Assembly: GCF_001544755.2 (NCBI RefSeq)
Contig: NZ_FCOF02000013.1
Location: 113,565-177,564 of the forward strand
Direction of reading: 5' to 3'
Origin: Caballeronia catudaia
GTDB lineage: Bacteria > Pseudomonadota > Gammaproteobacteria > Burkholderiales > Burkholderiaceae
DNA length: 64,000 nucleotides
Shown piece by piece: positions 10,072-18,379 of the stretch. The notes beneath the pieces are model-generated. The model did no database searches. It was not told the DNA's origin and was given only the letters and a program-made list of their open reading frames with translations. The number at the start of each line of letters is the position of its first letter. The first letter of the stretch is position 1. The position numbers and the translations under genes were made by a program.

Positions 10072-11133
10072 ATGACTGACAAAAACGCATCTTCACGTTC
10101 GCCATTTCCCGCGCTGATCCTCATCGCGGCCATCGTCGTCGCGCTGGTCGCGGCGTTCGCCTACACGGCGGGCTGGCTATCGCCGAACCGTCTTACGCCG
10201 GCGAAGATCGTCGGCAGCCTCGCGCCGCCCGGCGGCGCGGTGCCGGGCTTCAGGCGCAATCACGCAAAAGGCATCTGCTTCAGCGGCGATTTCGAATCCA
10301 ACGGCTCCGGCGCGGCGCTCTCCAAAGCCAAGATGTTCGCGCCGGGCACGTATGCCGTCACCGGACGCTTCAATCTCGCCACGCCCGACCCGAAGGCATC
10401 GGACGCGATGGCGCGTGTGCGCGGCCTCAGCCTGCGCATCGTCATGCCCGACAACAGCGAGTGGCGCTCCGCGATGATCGATGCGCCGTTCTTCCCCGTC
10501 GCCACGCCGCAAGCCTTCTTCGACCTGCAACGCGCGCTCGCGAACAAGAACGACCCCGAGTCGATGCAGAAATTCGCGGCCGCGCATCCGGAGATCGGCG
10601 CGTTCGGTGCATGGGCGGGCAGCGCGCCGTGGACGCCCTCCTACGCGGAGCAGCGCTACAACAGCCTCAACAGCTTCGTCTTCACCAACGCGGAAGGACA
10701 GGACCAGACGGTGCGCTGGTCGTTCGTCCCGGCAGCGAAGCCCGAGACCGTATCGCCGGATGAGCTGGAGAAGAAGGGCGATAATTTTCTCGATGCCGAC
10801 ATCACCGAACGCGTGAAGAGCGCGCCGCAACGCTGGGCGATGGTCGTGACGGTCGCGAATCCCGGCGATCCCACCGCCGACCCGAGCAAGGCGTGGCCGG
10901 AAGACCGGCATACCGTGGAGGTGGGCACGCTCGTCGTGAAGGCGATCGAGCCCGAGCCCGACGGACCGTGCCGCGATCTCAACTTCGATCCGACCGTGCT
11001 GCCATCGGGCATGCGCGTATCCGACGATCCGTTCCCCGCCGCGCGCTCGGCCGCCTACTCGGTATCGTTCAATCGGCGCACCGCCGAAGACAAGGACTAT
11101 CCGCACACGCCCGCGCAAGGAGCCACGCAATGA
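10072..11133 (+). CDS. Membrane-anchored catalase-like heme peroxidase (SrpA type)
   Basis: 353 residues from the ATG at 10072. An N-terminal hydrophobic segment (about residues 11-32) acts as signal or anchor, placing the domain in the periplasm. The remainder is a small catalase fold: FRRNHAKGICFSGDF carries the distal histidine, GTYAVTGRFNLATPDP and RGLSLRI follow, and YAEQRYNSLNSFVF lies near the expected proximal heme region. Minimal catalases of this size act as organic or hydrogen peroxide peroxidases. It overlaps the next gene, a cytochrome b561, by ATGA, which suggests electrons are supplied from the quinone pool. The exact substrate is unknown. Confidence 0.88.
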   Translation: MTDKNASSRSPFPALILIAAIVVALVAAFAYTAGWLSPNRLTPAKIVGSLAPPGGAVPGFRRNHAKGICFSGDFESNGSGAALSKAKMFAPGTYAVTGRFNLATPDPKASDAMARVRGLSLRIVMPDNSEWRSAMIDAPFFPVATPQAFFDLQRALANKNDPESMQKFAAAHPEIGAFGAWAGSAPWTPSYAEQRYNSLNSFVFTNAEGQDQTVRWSFVPAAKPETVSPDELEKKGDNFLDADITERVKSAPQRWAMVVTVANPGDPTADPSKAWPEDRHTVEVGTLVVKAIEPEPDGPCRDLNFDPTVLPSGMRVSDDPFPAARSAAYSVSFNRRTAEDKDYPHTPAQGATQ

Positions 11134-11663
11134 ACGCGATCCACGAGCGGTTCTCGCCGCTGCAACGCGCCCTGCACTGGATCATGGCGATCTGCATTCT
11201 CGCGATGCTGTTCATCGGCGTCGGCATGGTATCGACGGTGCGCCCCGACTATCTGACGCTCGTATCGATACACAAGCCGCTCGGCGTCGCGATTCTCGTG
11301 CTCGCGCTGATTCGTCTCGCGGTGCGCATCACGCGCGGCGCGCCACCGCTGCCCGCCGACATGCCCGAGCCGATGAAGCTCGCCGCGATCCTCTCGCACT
11401 ACGCGTTCTATGCGCTGATGATCGCGTTGCCGCTGCTCGGCTATGGCATGTTGTCGGCGGCGGATTATCCGGTCGTCGTGTTCGGCGTGCGCGTGCCTTC
11501 GCTATTGCCGCATAGCAATTCGCTGCACACGCTGCTGTGGAACGCGCATCGCTTCCTCGCGCTGTGTTTCTTCGCGTTGATCGTCGTGCATCTGGCGGCG
11601 GCGCTGTTTCATGCGCTCGTGCGCCGCGATGGTGTCTTTCACGCGATGGCGCCGTGGAAGTGA
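11130..11663 (+). CDS. Cytochrome b561
   Basis: 177 residues with four hydrophobic segments and the YodB/CybB pattern: FSPLQRALHWIMA with a heme histidine, VSIHKPLGVAIL, ILSHYAFYALMIALPLLGY and HRFLALCFFALIVVHLAAALFH with heme ligands. It is a di-heme quinol-oxidising inner-membrane protein. Its ATG overlaps the stop of the catalase-like peroxidase, and this pairing suggests it reduces that enzyme in the periplasm. The gene ends 10 bases before the convergent MocR gene. Confidence 0.92.
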   Translation: MNAIHERFSPLQRALHWIMAICILAMLFIGVGMVSTVRPDYLTLVSIHKPLGVAILVLALIRLAVRITRGAPPLPADMPEPMKLAAILSHYAFYALMIALPLLGYGMLSAADYPVVVFGVRVPSLLPHSNSLHTLLWNAHRFLALCFFALIVVHLAAALFHALVRRDGVFHAMAPWK

Positions 11664-11673
11664 CTCGGCGTGG

Positions 11674-13191
11674 TCACGGCCGGCGCTGCTGCACGACCTG
11701 AGCAAGCGCCCGCACGCCCGGCTCGATCAGCTCCGCGCGTATCGCCGAGAAGCCCATGCGAAAGCATCGCTGACCATCGGCGGGATCGGCAAAGAAGACG
11801 TTGCCCGGTTCGATCAGCACGCCGAGCGCCTGCGCGTCTTTGGCGAGGCGCGTCGCATCGAGCCACGGCGGACCTTCGACCCAGCACGACGCGCCGCCCG
11901 TCACCTTCGATGCGCGCAACTCCGGCAAATGCGTAGCGAGCGCATCCGTCAGCACTTCGGCGCGCTCCTTGTAGACGCGCCCGAGCTTGCGCAACAGCGT
12001 GTCGTGATGGCCGAGCGCGAGAAACGTCGCGAACGCACGCTGAATGTATGCGGCCGGATGGCGAATCATCAGACGGCGCAGCGCGCGCAATTCGCGGATC
12101 AGCGTGCGCGGCGCGACGATATAACCAAGCCGCAATCCGGGCGCGAGCGTCTTCGACAACGAGCCGATATACACGACGCGCTCCGCCGTATCGAGACTCT
12201 TCAATGCCGGATGCGGCGTGCCCGAAAACGAGTTCTCGCTCTCGTAATCGTCCTCGACGACGATGAAGTCATGCTTCACGGACAGATCGAGCAGCCTGCG
12301 CCGCCGCTCGATCGGCATCGTCACCGTCGTCGGGCATTGATGGCTCGGCGTGACATACACGTAATCGCACGGCGCGAGCAGGCTTTCATCGTCGATGACC
12401 GCGCCTTCATCATCGACGTGAATCGGCACGATCTCCGCGCTGTGATGCTGAAAGATGTTGCGCGCATCGGGATAACCGGGGTTCTCCATGCCGACTTTCG
12501 TGTGCTGTCCGCACAGCAGATCGCCGATCAGATAAAGCGCCTGCTGACAGCCGTTCGTGACGACGATCTCGTCGGGCATCGCGAACACGCCACGGCGCGG
12601 CAGCACGCGCGTGCGAATCTGCTCGACGAGCGTTTCGTCGTCGCGCTCGATCAGATCGGGCGCCCAGTTGCGGATTTCCATCACCGAAAGACCGTGCATG
12701 CAGCTCTCGCGCCAGTCGTTAGTGGGGAAGAGCCCGGTATCGAATTGCCCGTAAATGAAGGGATATTCGTAGCTCTGCCAGTTCGACGGCTTGACGATAT
12801 TGCGCTGATGCGAAGGCGCATGCCGGATGCGCGCGCTCCAGTCGGGATGGCCTTGCTGCGTCGGCACGGCGGGCGCATCGGCTACGCCCGTCGCGGTGAA
12901 GCCGCGCTGCAATTCGTCCGTCGCGGGATTCACGAAATGGCCGCTGCGCTCGCGCGACACGAGATAGCCTTCCTCGACGAGCTGCTGATACGCGAGCACG
13001 ACCGTATTGCGCGACACGTTGAGCTGGTCCGCGAGCTCGCGGCTCGATGGCAGCGCGGAGTCGGGCGCGATATGACCGCTCAGGATCGCATTGACGATCA
13101 TCTGCCGGATCTGGTTCTGCAAGCTCATCCCCGAGACCCGCGAGCGCTCGAAAAGCCGCGCCCAGAGCGTGGCGGTTGGGCGGGTGGGCAT
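11674..13191 (-). CDS. MocR-type (GntR/aminotransferase) regulator, candidate TauR
   Basis: 505 residues from the ATG at 13191, which has GCAGGAG about six bases upstream; a TTG five codons earlier overlaps that ribosome site and is rejected. Residues about 20-90 form a GntR helix-turn-helix (LPSSRELADQLNVSRNTVVLAYQQL). The rest is a class-I aminotransferase fold with a PLP lysine in IGSLSKTLAPGLRLGY. Such regulators sense amines with PLP. TauR, which activates taurine catabolism in Rhodobacter and relatives, belongs to this family, and the sulfonate island starts next door. The TauR assignment is inference. Confidence 0.9.
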   Translation of the reverse strand: MPTRPTATLWARLFERSRVSGMSLQNQIRQMIVNAILSGHIAPDSALPSSRELADQLNVSRNTVVLAYQQLVEEGYLVSRERSGHFVNPATDELQRGFTATGVADAPAVPTQQGHPDWSARIRHAPSHQRNIVKPSNWQSYEYPFIYGQFDTGLFPTNDWRESCMHGLSVMEIRNWAPDLIERDDETLVEQIRTRVLPRRGVFAMPDEIVVTNGCQQALYLIGDLLCGQHTKVGMENPGYPDARNIFQHHSAEIVPIHVDDEGAVIDDESLLAPCDYVYVTPSHQCPTTVTMPIERRRRLLDLSVKHDFIVVEDDYESENSFSGTPHPALKSLDTAERVVYIGSLSKTLAPGLRLGYIVAPRTLIRELRALRRLMIRHPAAYIQRAFATFLALGHHDTLLRKLGRVYKERAEVLTDALATHLPELRASKVTGGASCWVEGPPWLDATRLAKDAQALGVLIEPGNVFFADPADGQRCFRMGFSAIRAELIEPGVRALAQVVQQRRP

Positions 13192-13253
13192 GCATGTCTC
13201 CTGCAAAAGTTATCGTGATCTTTGCATATTAGGTTATCAACCCACGTAGGTTA

Positions 13254-14567
13254 TCAACTCACGGAAAACGCCAGCTCTCGACGCTGCCGCAATCCGACCC
13301 ACGCCGCCGACAGCGCGCTGATGACGCCCGCCGCAAGGCAATATCCCGCGATCATCCACGGATCGCCGCCATTGCGCTGCAACAGCCATGTGGCGATGAT
13401 CGGGCTGATGCCGCTCGCGAAAATGCCCGAGAACTGATACACGAAGGAGATGCCCGAGTAACGCACTTTCGCATCGAAGAGCTCGGAGAAGAGGGCAGCT
13501 TCCGGCCCATAGATCGACGCATACACGACGCCCAGCGGAATCACCACGGCGAGCCACGCGAGCATCGTGTTGCCGCCGCTGTTCTTCATGAGCCAGAAGC
13601 CGAGGAACGCCGAGAGTCCCGTCGCGAGCGAGCCCCAGAAGTAGATGCGCGCGCGTCCGATGCGATCCGACAGCCGCCCGAAAAAGGGAATCGTGAAGAT
13701 CATCACGAAGGCGGCGAGCATCACGCCGATCAGCGCATCGGTGCGTTGCAGATGCAGCGTGCCCGTGAGATACGAAATCGAGAACACGCCGAACACGTTG
13801 AAGAACACGCCGTCGATGAACCGCGCGCCCATGCCCGCGACGACATTGCCGGGATACTTCGTGAGCACATCGATGATCGGCATGCGCGCTTCGCTGCCCG
13901 ACTTCCGGATGCGCGCGAATTCCGGCGTCTCCATCACGTTCAGCCGGATATACATGCCGATGACGACCAGCGCGAAGGACAGGAAGAACGCGAGACGCCA
14001 GCCCCACGCGAGGAACTGCGCATCGGTCAGCGTGAGCGACAAGCCCGCGACCACGCCCGACGAAAGACACAGCCCGAGCGCAAGGCCGATCTGCGGAATG
14101 CTCGCGTAAAAGCCGCGCTTGTTCTCGGGCGCATATTCGAACGCCATCAGCACCGCGCCGCCCCATTCGCCGCCGAGACCGATGCCTTGCAGCACGCGCA
14201 GGAACAGCAGGAGCGACGGCGCCCAGATGCCGATCTGCGCATGCGTCGGCACCATGCCGATCAACACCGTTGCGACGCCCATGATGGTGAGCGTCATCAC
14301 GAGCATGCTCTTTCTGCCGAGACGATCGCCGAAGTGGCCGAAGATCACGCCGCCCAACGGCCGGCTGAGAAAGCCGACGGCGAACGTGCCATAGGCGAGC
14401 ATCGTCGAGATGAGCGGATCGCCGCTCGGGAAATACAGTTTGTTGAAGACGATGCCGGCGACCACGCCGTATAGAAAGAAGTCGTACCACTCGATCGTCG
14501 CGCCGATCAGACTTGCAACGACGACGCGTCTCATCTGCTTGCCATCGGTTCGGGGCAGTGCGTTCAT
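13254..14567 (-). CDS. MFS transporter (metabolite:H+ symporter type), probable isethionate uptake
   Basis: 437 residues from the ATG at 14567, with GGAGAC about ten bases upstream. Twelve transmembrane segments, IGATIEWYDFFLYG at the N-terminus, GHFGDRLGRKSML in the first loop and LRVLQGIGLGGEWGGAVLM place it in the MHS subfamily with ShiA and ProP. It lies 41 bases downstream of the GMC dehydrogenase and ahead of nothing else on this strand until the MocR gene. In Cupriavidus necator an MFS permease (IseU) is linked to the isethionate dehydrogenase, and the same role is inferred here. Confidence 0.82.
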   Translation of the reverse strand: MNALPRTDGKQMRRVVVASLIGATIEWYDFFLYGVVAGIVFNKLYFPSGDPLISTMLAYGTFAVGFLSRPLGGVIFGHFGDRLGRKSMLVMTLTIMGVATVLIGMVPTHAQIGIWAPSLLLFLRVLQGIGLGGEWGGAVLMAFEYAPENKRGFYASIPQIGLALGLCLSSGVVAGLSLTLTDAQFLAWGWRLAFFLSFALVVIGMYIRLNVMETPEFARIRKSGSEARMPIIDVLTKYPGNVVAGMGARFIDGVFFNVFGVFSISYLTGTLHLQRTDALIGVMLAAFVMIFTIPFFGRLSDRIGRARIYFWGSLATGLSAFLGFWLMKNSGGNTMLAWLAVVIPLGVVYASIYGPEAALFSELFDAKVRYSGISFVYQFSGIFASGISPIIATWLLQRNGGDPWMIAGYCLAAGVISALSAAWVGLRQRRELAFSVS

Positions 14568-14608
14568 TGGGTTTGTCTCCGTGATGTTTCTTGGGTCGTA
14601 TTGAGCCT

Positions 14609-16267
14609 CTAATGGGCGTTGTGTTTTTCGATAACGGCTTCGCCTGCTTCTTCCACGCGCGTGACGCGCTGATAGCGCTGGTCTTCGAGAATCATGTCGG
14701 CGGCTTTCTCCGCGATCATGATGACGGGCGCATTCGTGTTGCCCGATACGAGCTCCGGCATGATCGAAGCATCGACCACGCGCAGGCGTCCGATGCCGCG
14801 CACCTTCAGCCGTTCGTCGACGACGGCGAGCGCATCGCCGCCCATCTTGCACGTGCCGGCGGGGTGATAGATCGACTGGCTGAATTTGCGCGCGACGTCG
14901 AGCAGTTCGGCATCGGTCTGATAGTTCGAACCGGGAATGAACTCGGAGACGATGTGTTTCGCAAGCGACGGCGCCGCGGCGATGCGTCGCGCCACCTTGA
15001 TGCCGCCGATCACGACAGGATGATCGCGCTCGTCGGAAAGATAGTTCGCGTGAATCGCGGGATATTGCAGCGGATCGTTCGAACGAATCTCGACGCTGCC
15101 GCGGCTATGAGGCCGCAACTGACACACCGACGATGTGAATGCCGAGAAAGGATGCGCGCCCTGGCCGGGCTTGTCGGCGGAAAGCGGCTGCATGTGAAAC
15201 TGGATGTCGGGACGCGTGACATCGGGCGACGAGCGCGTGAATATCGCGACCTGACTGGCCGCGAGCGTGAGCGGCCCCGTGCGCGAGATTGCGTATTGCA
15301 GGCCGACGAGCGCCTTCTTGAGCGGATGATTGACTTCGTCGTTGAGCGTGCGTTCGCGCGTCTTGAAGACGAGCCGCACTTGCAGATGATCCTGAAGATT
15401 CTGGCCGACGCCGGGCAGTTCATGCCTGATCCGCACGCCCGCGTCGTTCAGCACGTTCGCAGGACCGACGCCCGAGTTCTGCAGGATTTGCGGCGACCCG
15501 ATCGCACCGGCCGCGAGAATCACTTCGACACGCGCGCGCACGGTCTTCACGACGCCTTCGTGCACGTATTCGATGCCGATGGCTTCCTTGCCGTTGAACA
15601 GCACGCTGCGTGTTTGCGCACGCGTCCGCACGATCAGATTGCGGCGATCGCGCACGGGCTTGAGAAAGCCTTTGGCGGTGCTCCAGCGCAAGCCCTTGTA
15701 CGCGGTCTGCTGAAAGTAGCCGACGCCTTCCTGCGTTGCGCCGTTGTAGTCGTCGTTGAACGGAATGCCGGTCTCTTGCGCGGCCGCGATGAAGTGATCG
15801 GCGATCGGCCGGCGCAAGCGCAGATCGGACACTTTCAAAGGACCGCCGGCGCCGTGATATTCGCTTGCGCCATGCTCCTGATCTTCCGACTTCCTGAAGT
15901 ACGGCAACACGTCCTTGAAGCTCCATCCCGCGTTGCCGAGTTCCGCCCAGCGATCGTAGTCTTCGTGCTGGCCGCGAACATAGAGCAGCCCGTTGAGCGA
16001 GCTGCATCCGCCGAGCACCTTTCCGCGTGGCCAGTCGATGCTGCGTCCGGCCATCGCATCGTCCGGCTCCGTGCGATAGCACCAGTCGAGCTCGGGATCG
16101 TGCATCGTCTTGAAGTAGCCGACGGGAATATGAATCCACGGGCTCGTGTCGCGTCCGCCCGCTTCGAGCAGCAGCACCGTGTTGCGCGGATCGGCGCTCA
16201 GCCGGTTCGCGAGGACGCAACCCGCCGAGCCAGCACCGACGATGACGTAGTCGACTTCATGCTGCAT
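14609..16267 (-). CDS. iseJ: GMC-family FAD dehydrogenase, probable isethionate dehydrogenase IseJ
   Basis: 552 residues. The FAD-binding GAGSAGCVLANRL motif is at about residue 11, followed by the GMC signatures GKVLGGCSSLNGLLYVRG and GAIGSPQILQNSGVG, and the catalytic region SIYHPAGTCKMG with VSGNTNAPVIMIAEKA. These read like choline dehydrogenase. The neighbours are not choline genes but xsc, pta, an IclR regulator and an MFS permease, matching the isethionate locus of Cupriavidus necator, where IseJ oxidises isethionate to sulfoacetaldehyde using an electron acceptor in the membrane. A choline or alcohol dehydrogenase role cannot be excluded. Confidence 0.78.
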   Translation of the reverse strand: MQHEVDYVIVGAGSAGCVLANRLSADPRNTVLLLEAGGRDTSPWIHIPVGYFKTMHDPELDWCYRTEPDDAMAGRSIDWPRGKVLGGCSSLNGLLYVRGQHEDYDRWAELGNAGWSFKDVLPYFRKSEDQEHGASEYHGAGGPLKVSDLRLRRPIADHFIAAAQETGIPFNDDYNGATQEGVGYFQQTAYKGLRWSTAKGFLKPVRDRRNLIVRTRAQTRSVLFNGKEAIGIEYVHEGVVKTVRARVEVILAAGAIGSPQILQNSGVGPANVLNDAGVRIRHELPGVGQNLQDHLQVRLVFKTRERTLNDEVNHPLKKALVGLQYAISRTGPLTLAASQVAIFTRSSPDVTRPDIQFHMQPLSADKPGQGAHPFSAFTSSVCQLRPHSRGSVEIRSNDPLQYPAIHANYLSDERDHPVVIGGIKVARRIAAAPSLAKHIVSEFIPGSNYQTDAELLDVARKFSQSIYHPAGTCKMGGDALAVVDERLKVRGIGRLRVVDASIMPELVSGNTNAPVIMIAEKAADMILEDQRYQRVTRVEEAGEAVIEKHNAH

Positions 16268-16293
16268 GACACCTGTCTCCTGGAATCTTCTTT

Positions 16294-16310
16294 TGGAACG
16301 AATCGCTTCG
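16294..16310. promoter_or_regulatory. IclR-type operator-like 17-mer before iseJ
   Basis: TGGAAC-GAATC-GCTTCG lies 27 bases upstream of iseJ. It fits the YGGAAY-N5-GYYYCR pattern that recurs before xsc and two iclR genes in this island. Confidence 0.5.
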
Positions 16311-16316
16311 CCCGTC

Positions 16317-16334
16317 GTACGTTCAGTACGTTCA
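16317..16334. repeat. Tandem 9-base repeat in the iseJ upstream region
   Basis: GTACGTTCA occurs twice in direct succession (16317-16325 and 16326-16334), within the 195-base gap between the iclR gene and iseJ. Nothing else clear is seen in that gap except the operator-like 17-mer. Confidence 0.6.
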
Positions 16335-16462
16335 ATGTGGAAGAAGCCGGCCAGGAAGCCAAGAGAAAAACGCGGAAGCCCGCGAAAGTGAAACGGAAAC
16401 TGCGTGAATCGATTCAGAACCGCTAGATGATCGGGTATCCGAATTAAATATGCTGCGGCGCG

Positions 16463-17293
16463 TCAGAAGGTCGCCGCGAGCGCCGCAGCGGCTTCCTGCA
16501 GCCGCGGCACAAAGGTGAGCGCGCGCGACAGCACCATGCGCGACACCGGCCCATGCACCGCGATGGCCGCGATCCACTTGCCGCGCGAGTCGATGACCGG
16601 CACCGCGACGCACGCAATGCCCAGCACGAATTCCTCGTTATCCACGGCAATGCCCTTGTGAACGATGCGATCCAGTTCCGCTTCGAGCAGATTCGGATCG
16701 TCGAACGTATTCGCCGTGAAGCGTTCGAGCCGCATCGCGCGTATCAAGGCAGAGCGTTCGTCGCGCGGCATCGTCGCGAGAAGCAGCTTGCCGCTCGCGC
16801 TGCAATGCGCGGGCACGTGCGATCCCGGCTTGAGTTCCAGCCGCAGCGCCCACGGCGATTCGCAGCGGTCGAGATAGAGCACCTGCGTGTCGTGCAGCAT
16901 GCTCAGGTTGCAGGTTTCGCCGAGATCGTCGACGAGATGCTCCAGAATCGCGTGCCGCTGACGGCGCGCGCCGCTGTGCATCATCACGTCGACGCCGAGC
17001 CGTTCGAGGCGCGGACCGATCACGTAAGCGTTCTTCTGGCCCGGCTCGCGCGCGACGAAGCCGCCCGCTTCGAGCGATTGCAGCATCCGGTGCAGCGACG
17101 CTTTCGGCTGCCCGATGATGTTTGCGAGTTCCGCGAGCGACAGCGCGCCCTTCGCGGCGACGAGATGTTCGAGCACGCTGAATGTTCGCAGCGTGGGGGT
17201 TTCCGCGCGCGCGTTCGAGCCGCTTTCAACTAGCGCATCTCTATCCGTCGATTCGGGTTCGACGAACGCTTCGGTTTCGAGTCGCGTATCCAT
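16463..17293 (-). CDS. IclR-family regulator, probable isethionate regulator
   Basis: 276 residues. A 30-residue acidic N-terminal extension precedes the winged helix-turn-helix (SLAELANIIGQPKASLHRMLQSL) and the IclR effector domain with GETCNLSMLHDTQVLYLDRCE, PGSHVPAHCSASGKLLLA and VDNEEFVLGIACVAVPV. It lies 9 bases after pta and 195 bases before iseJ, so it is probably transcribed with pta. Its effector domain is very similar to that of the IclR proteins at 21405-22157 and 28641-29402. By position it is the likely counterpart of IseR. Confidence 0.88.
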   Translation of the reverse strand: MDTRLETEAFVEPESTDRDALVESGSNARAETPTLRTFSVLEHLVAAKGALSLAELANIIGQPKASLHRMLQSLEAGGFVAREPGQKNAYVIGPRLERLGVDVMMHSGARRQRHAILEHLVDDLGETCNLSMLHDTQVLYLDRCESPWALRLELKPGSHVPAHCSASGKLLLATMPRDERSALIRAMRLERFTANTFDDPNLLEAELDRIVHKGIAVDNEEFVLGIACVAVPVIDSRGKWIAAIAVHGPVSRMVLSRALTFVPRLQEAAAALAATF

Positions 17294-17302
17294 GATTCGC
17301 GC

Positions 17303-18316
17303 TCACACGGCCGGATGCCGCGCGGCCTGCGCCTGCACGCAGGTCACGGCGATCACGTAATAGATATCGTCGGCGCTGCAGCCGCGCGACAGATCGTTGG
17401 CGGGCTTCGCGAGCCCCTGCAAAAGCGGCCCGATGGCCTTCGCCCCGCCGATGCGCTCCGCGAGCTTGTAGCCGATGTTGCCCGCTTCGAGGCTCGGAAA
17501 AATCAGCGTGTTCGCGTGCCCTTCGATCTGCGAGTGCTGCACCTTGCGCATCGCGATTTCCGCGACGATCGCGGCATCGAGCTGCACGTCGCCGTCGATC
17601 GCGAGGCCGGGACGCGCTTCCTTCACGCGCCGCGTCGCGTCGATCACTTTATCGACGGCCGCATGATGCGCGCTGCCGCTCGTCGAGAACGACAGCATCG
17701 CGACGCGCGGATCTTCCATCAGCAGGTTGCGTGCGCTGTCGGCGGCCGCCATTGCAATCTCGGCAAGTTGCTCCGCATTCGGCTCGACGACGAGCGCGCA
17801 ATCGGAAAAGATCAGGCCGCCTTTCATCGTATGAAAAGGCTCGCACAGCATCATCAAAAAGAAGCTGGAAACGAGCTTGAACGACGGACGCACGCCGATG
17901 ATCTGTATCGCGTTGCGCACGACGTCCGCGGTCGTGTTGACCGCGCCGGACACGGAACCGTCCGCCTCGCCCGTGCGCACCATCAGGTTCGCGAAGCACA
18001 GCGGATCGAGCACGGCTTCGCGCGCCGCTTCAGCCGTCATGCCCTTTTTCTCGCGCAGCGCGAAGAGCTCTTCTGCGAAGCGTGCGCGAAGCGGCGATTG
18101 CGAAGGATCGATCATCTCGATGCCTTCCAGATCGATGCCCGCGCCATCCGCGACTTGATACGCGCGCGCTTTTGCGCCCACGAGCACGACGCGCGCGATG
18201 CCATCCTTATGCGCGCGTTCCGCTGCCTGAAGCACGCGCGTGTCTTCGGCTTCGGAGAGGACGATACGCATCGGCAGGTCGCGAGCCTGATCGATGATGC
18301 GATGCATGGCTTTCAT
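17303..18316 (-). CDS. pta: Phosphate acetyltransferase
   Basis: 337 residues, the short single-domain form without the N-terminal DRTGG regulatory region. It converts acetyl phosphate and CoA to acetyl-CoA. Signatures include MRIVLSEAEDTRVLQAA, VRTGEADGSVSGAVNTTADVVRNAIQ (about residue 115) and AMLSFSTSGSA, with IEGHANTLIFPSLEAGNIGYKL near the end. It follows xsc on the same strand, so its job is to consume the acetyl phosphate Xsc makes. A terminator-like hairpin lies between the two genes. ATG codons at residues 1 and 4 both fit; the first is used. Confidence 0.95.
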   Translation of the reverse strand: MKAMHRIIDQARDLPMRIVLSEAEDTRVLQAAERAHKDGIARVVLVGAKARAYQVADGAGIDLEGIEMIDPSQSPLRARFAEELFALREKKGMTAEAAREAVLDPLCFANLMVRTGEADGSVSGAVNTTADVVRNAIQIIGVRPSFKLVSSFFLMMLCEPFHTMKGGLIFSDCALVVEPNAEQLAEIAMAAADSARNLLMEDPRVAMLSFSTSGSAHHAAVDKVIDATRRVKEARPGLAIDGDVQLDAAIVAEIAMRKVQHSQIEGHANTLIFPSLEAGNIGYKLAERIGGAKAIGPLLQGLAKPANDLSRGCSADDIYYVIAVTCVQAQAARHPAV

Positions 18317-18330
18317 GGCGGGCTCATTCA

Positions 18331-18369
18331 GATAAGAAGAAAACGCCGCCCCAGGCCGCGGGGCGGCGT
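18331..18369 (-). terminator. Terminator-like hairpin between xsc and pta
   Basis: Perfect 10-base arms (18342/18343-18352 and 18360-18369, ACGCCGCCCC/GGGGCGGCGT) are followed on the minus strand by a run TTTTCTTCTT. This has the form of a Rho-independent terminator between two genes expected to be co-transcribed, so it may set the xsc:pta ratio or separate two transcripts. Confidence 0.75.
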
Positions 18370-18379
18370 GGCAAAGGAC

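Noticed and set aside
14609..16267. Choline dehydrogenase (betA) for the GMC gene
   Set aside because: Motifs alone allow it, but no betB, betI or choline transporter is present and the neighbours are xsc, pta and an IclR gene. Kept only as an alternative.
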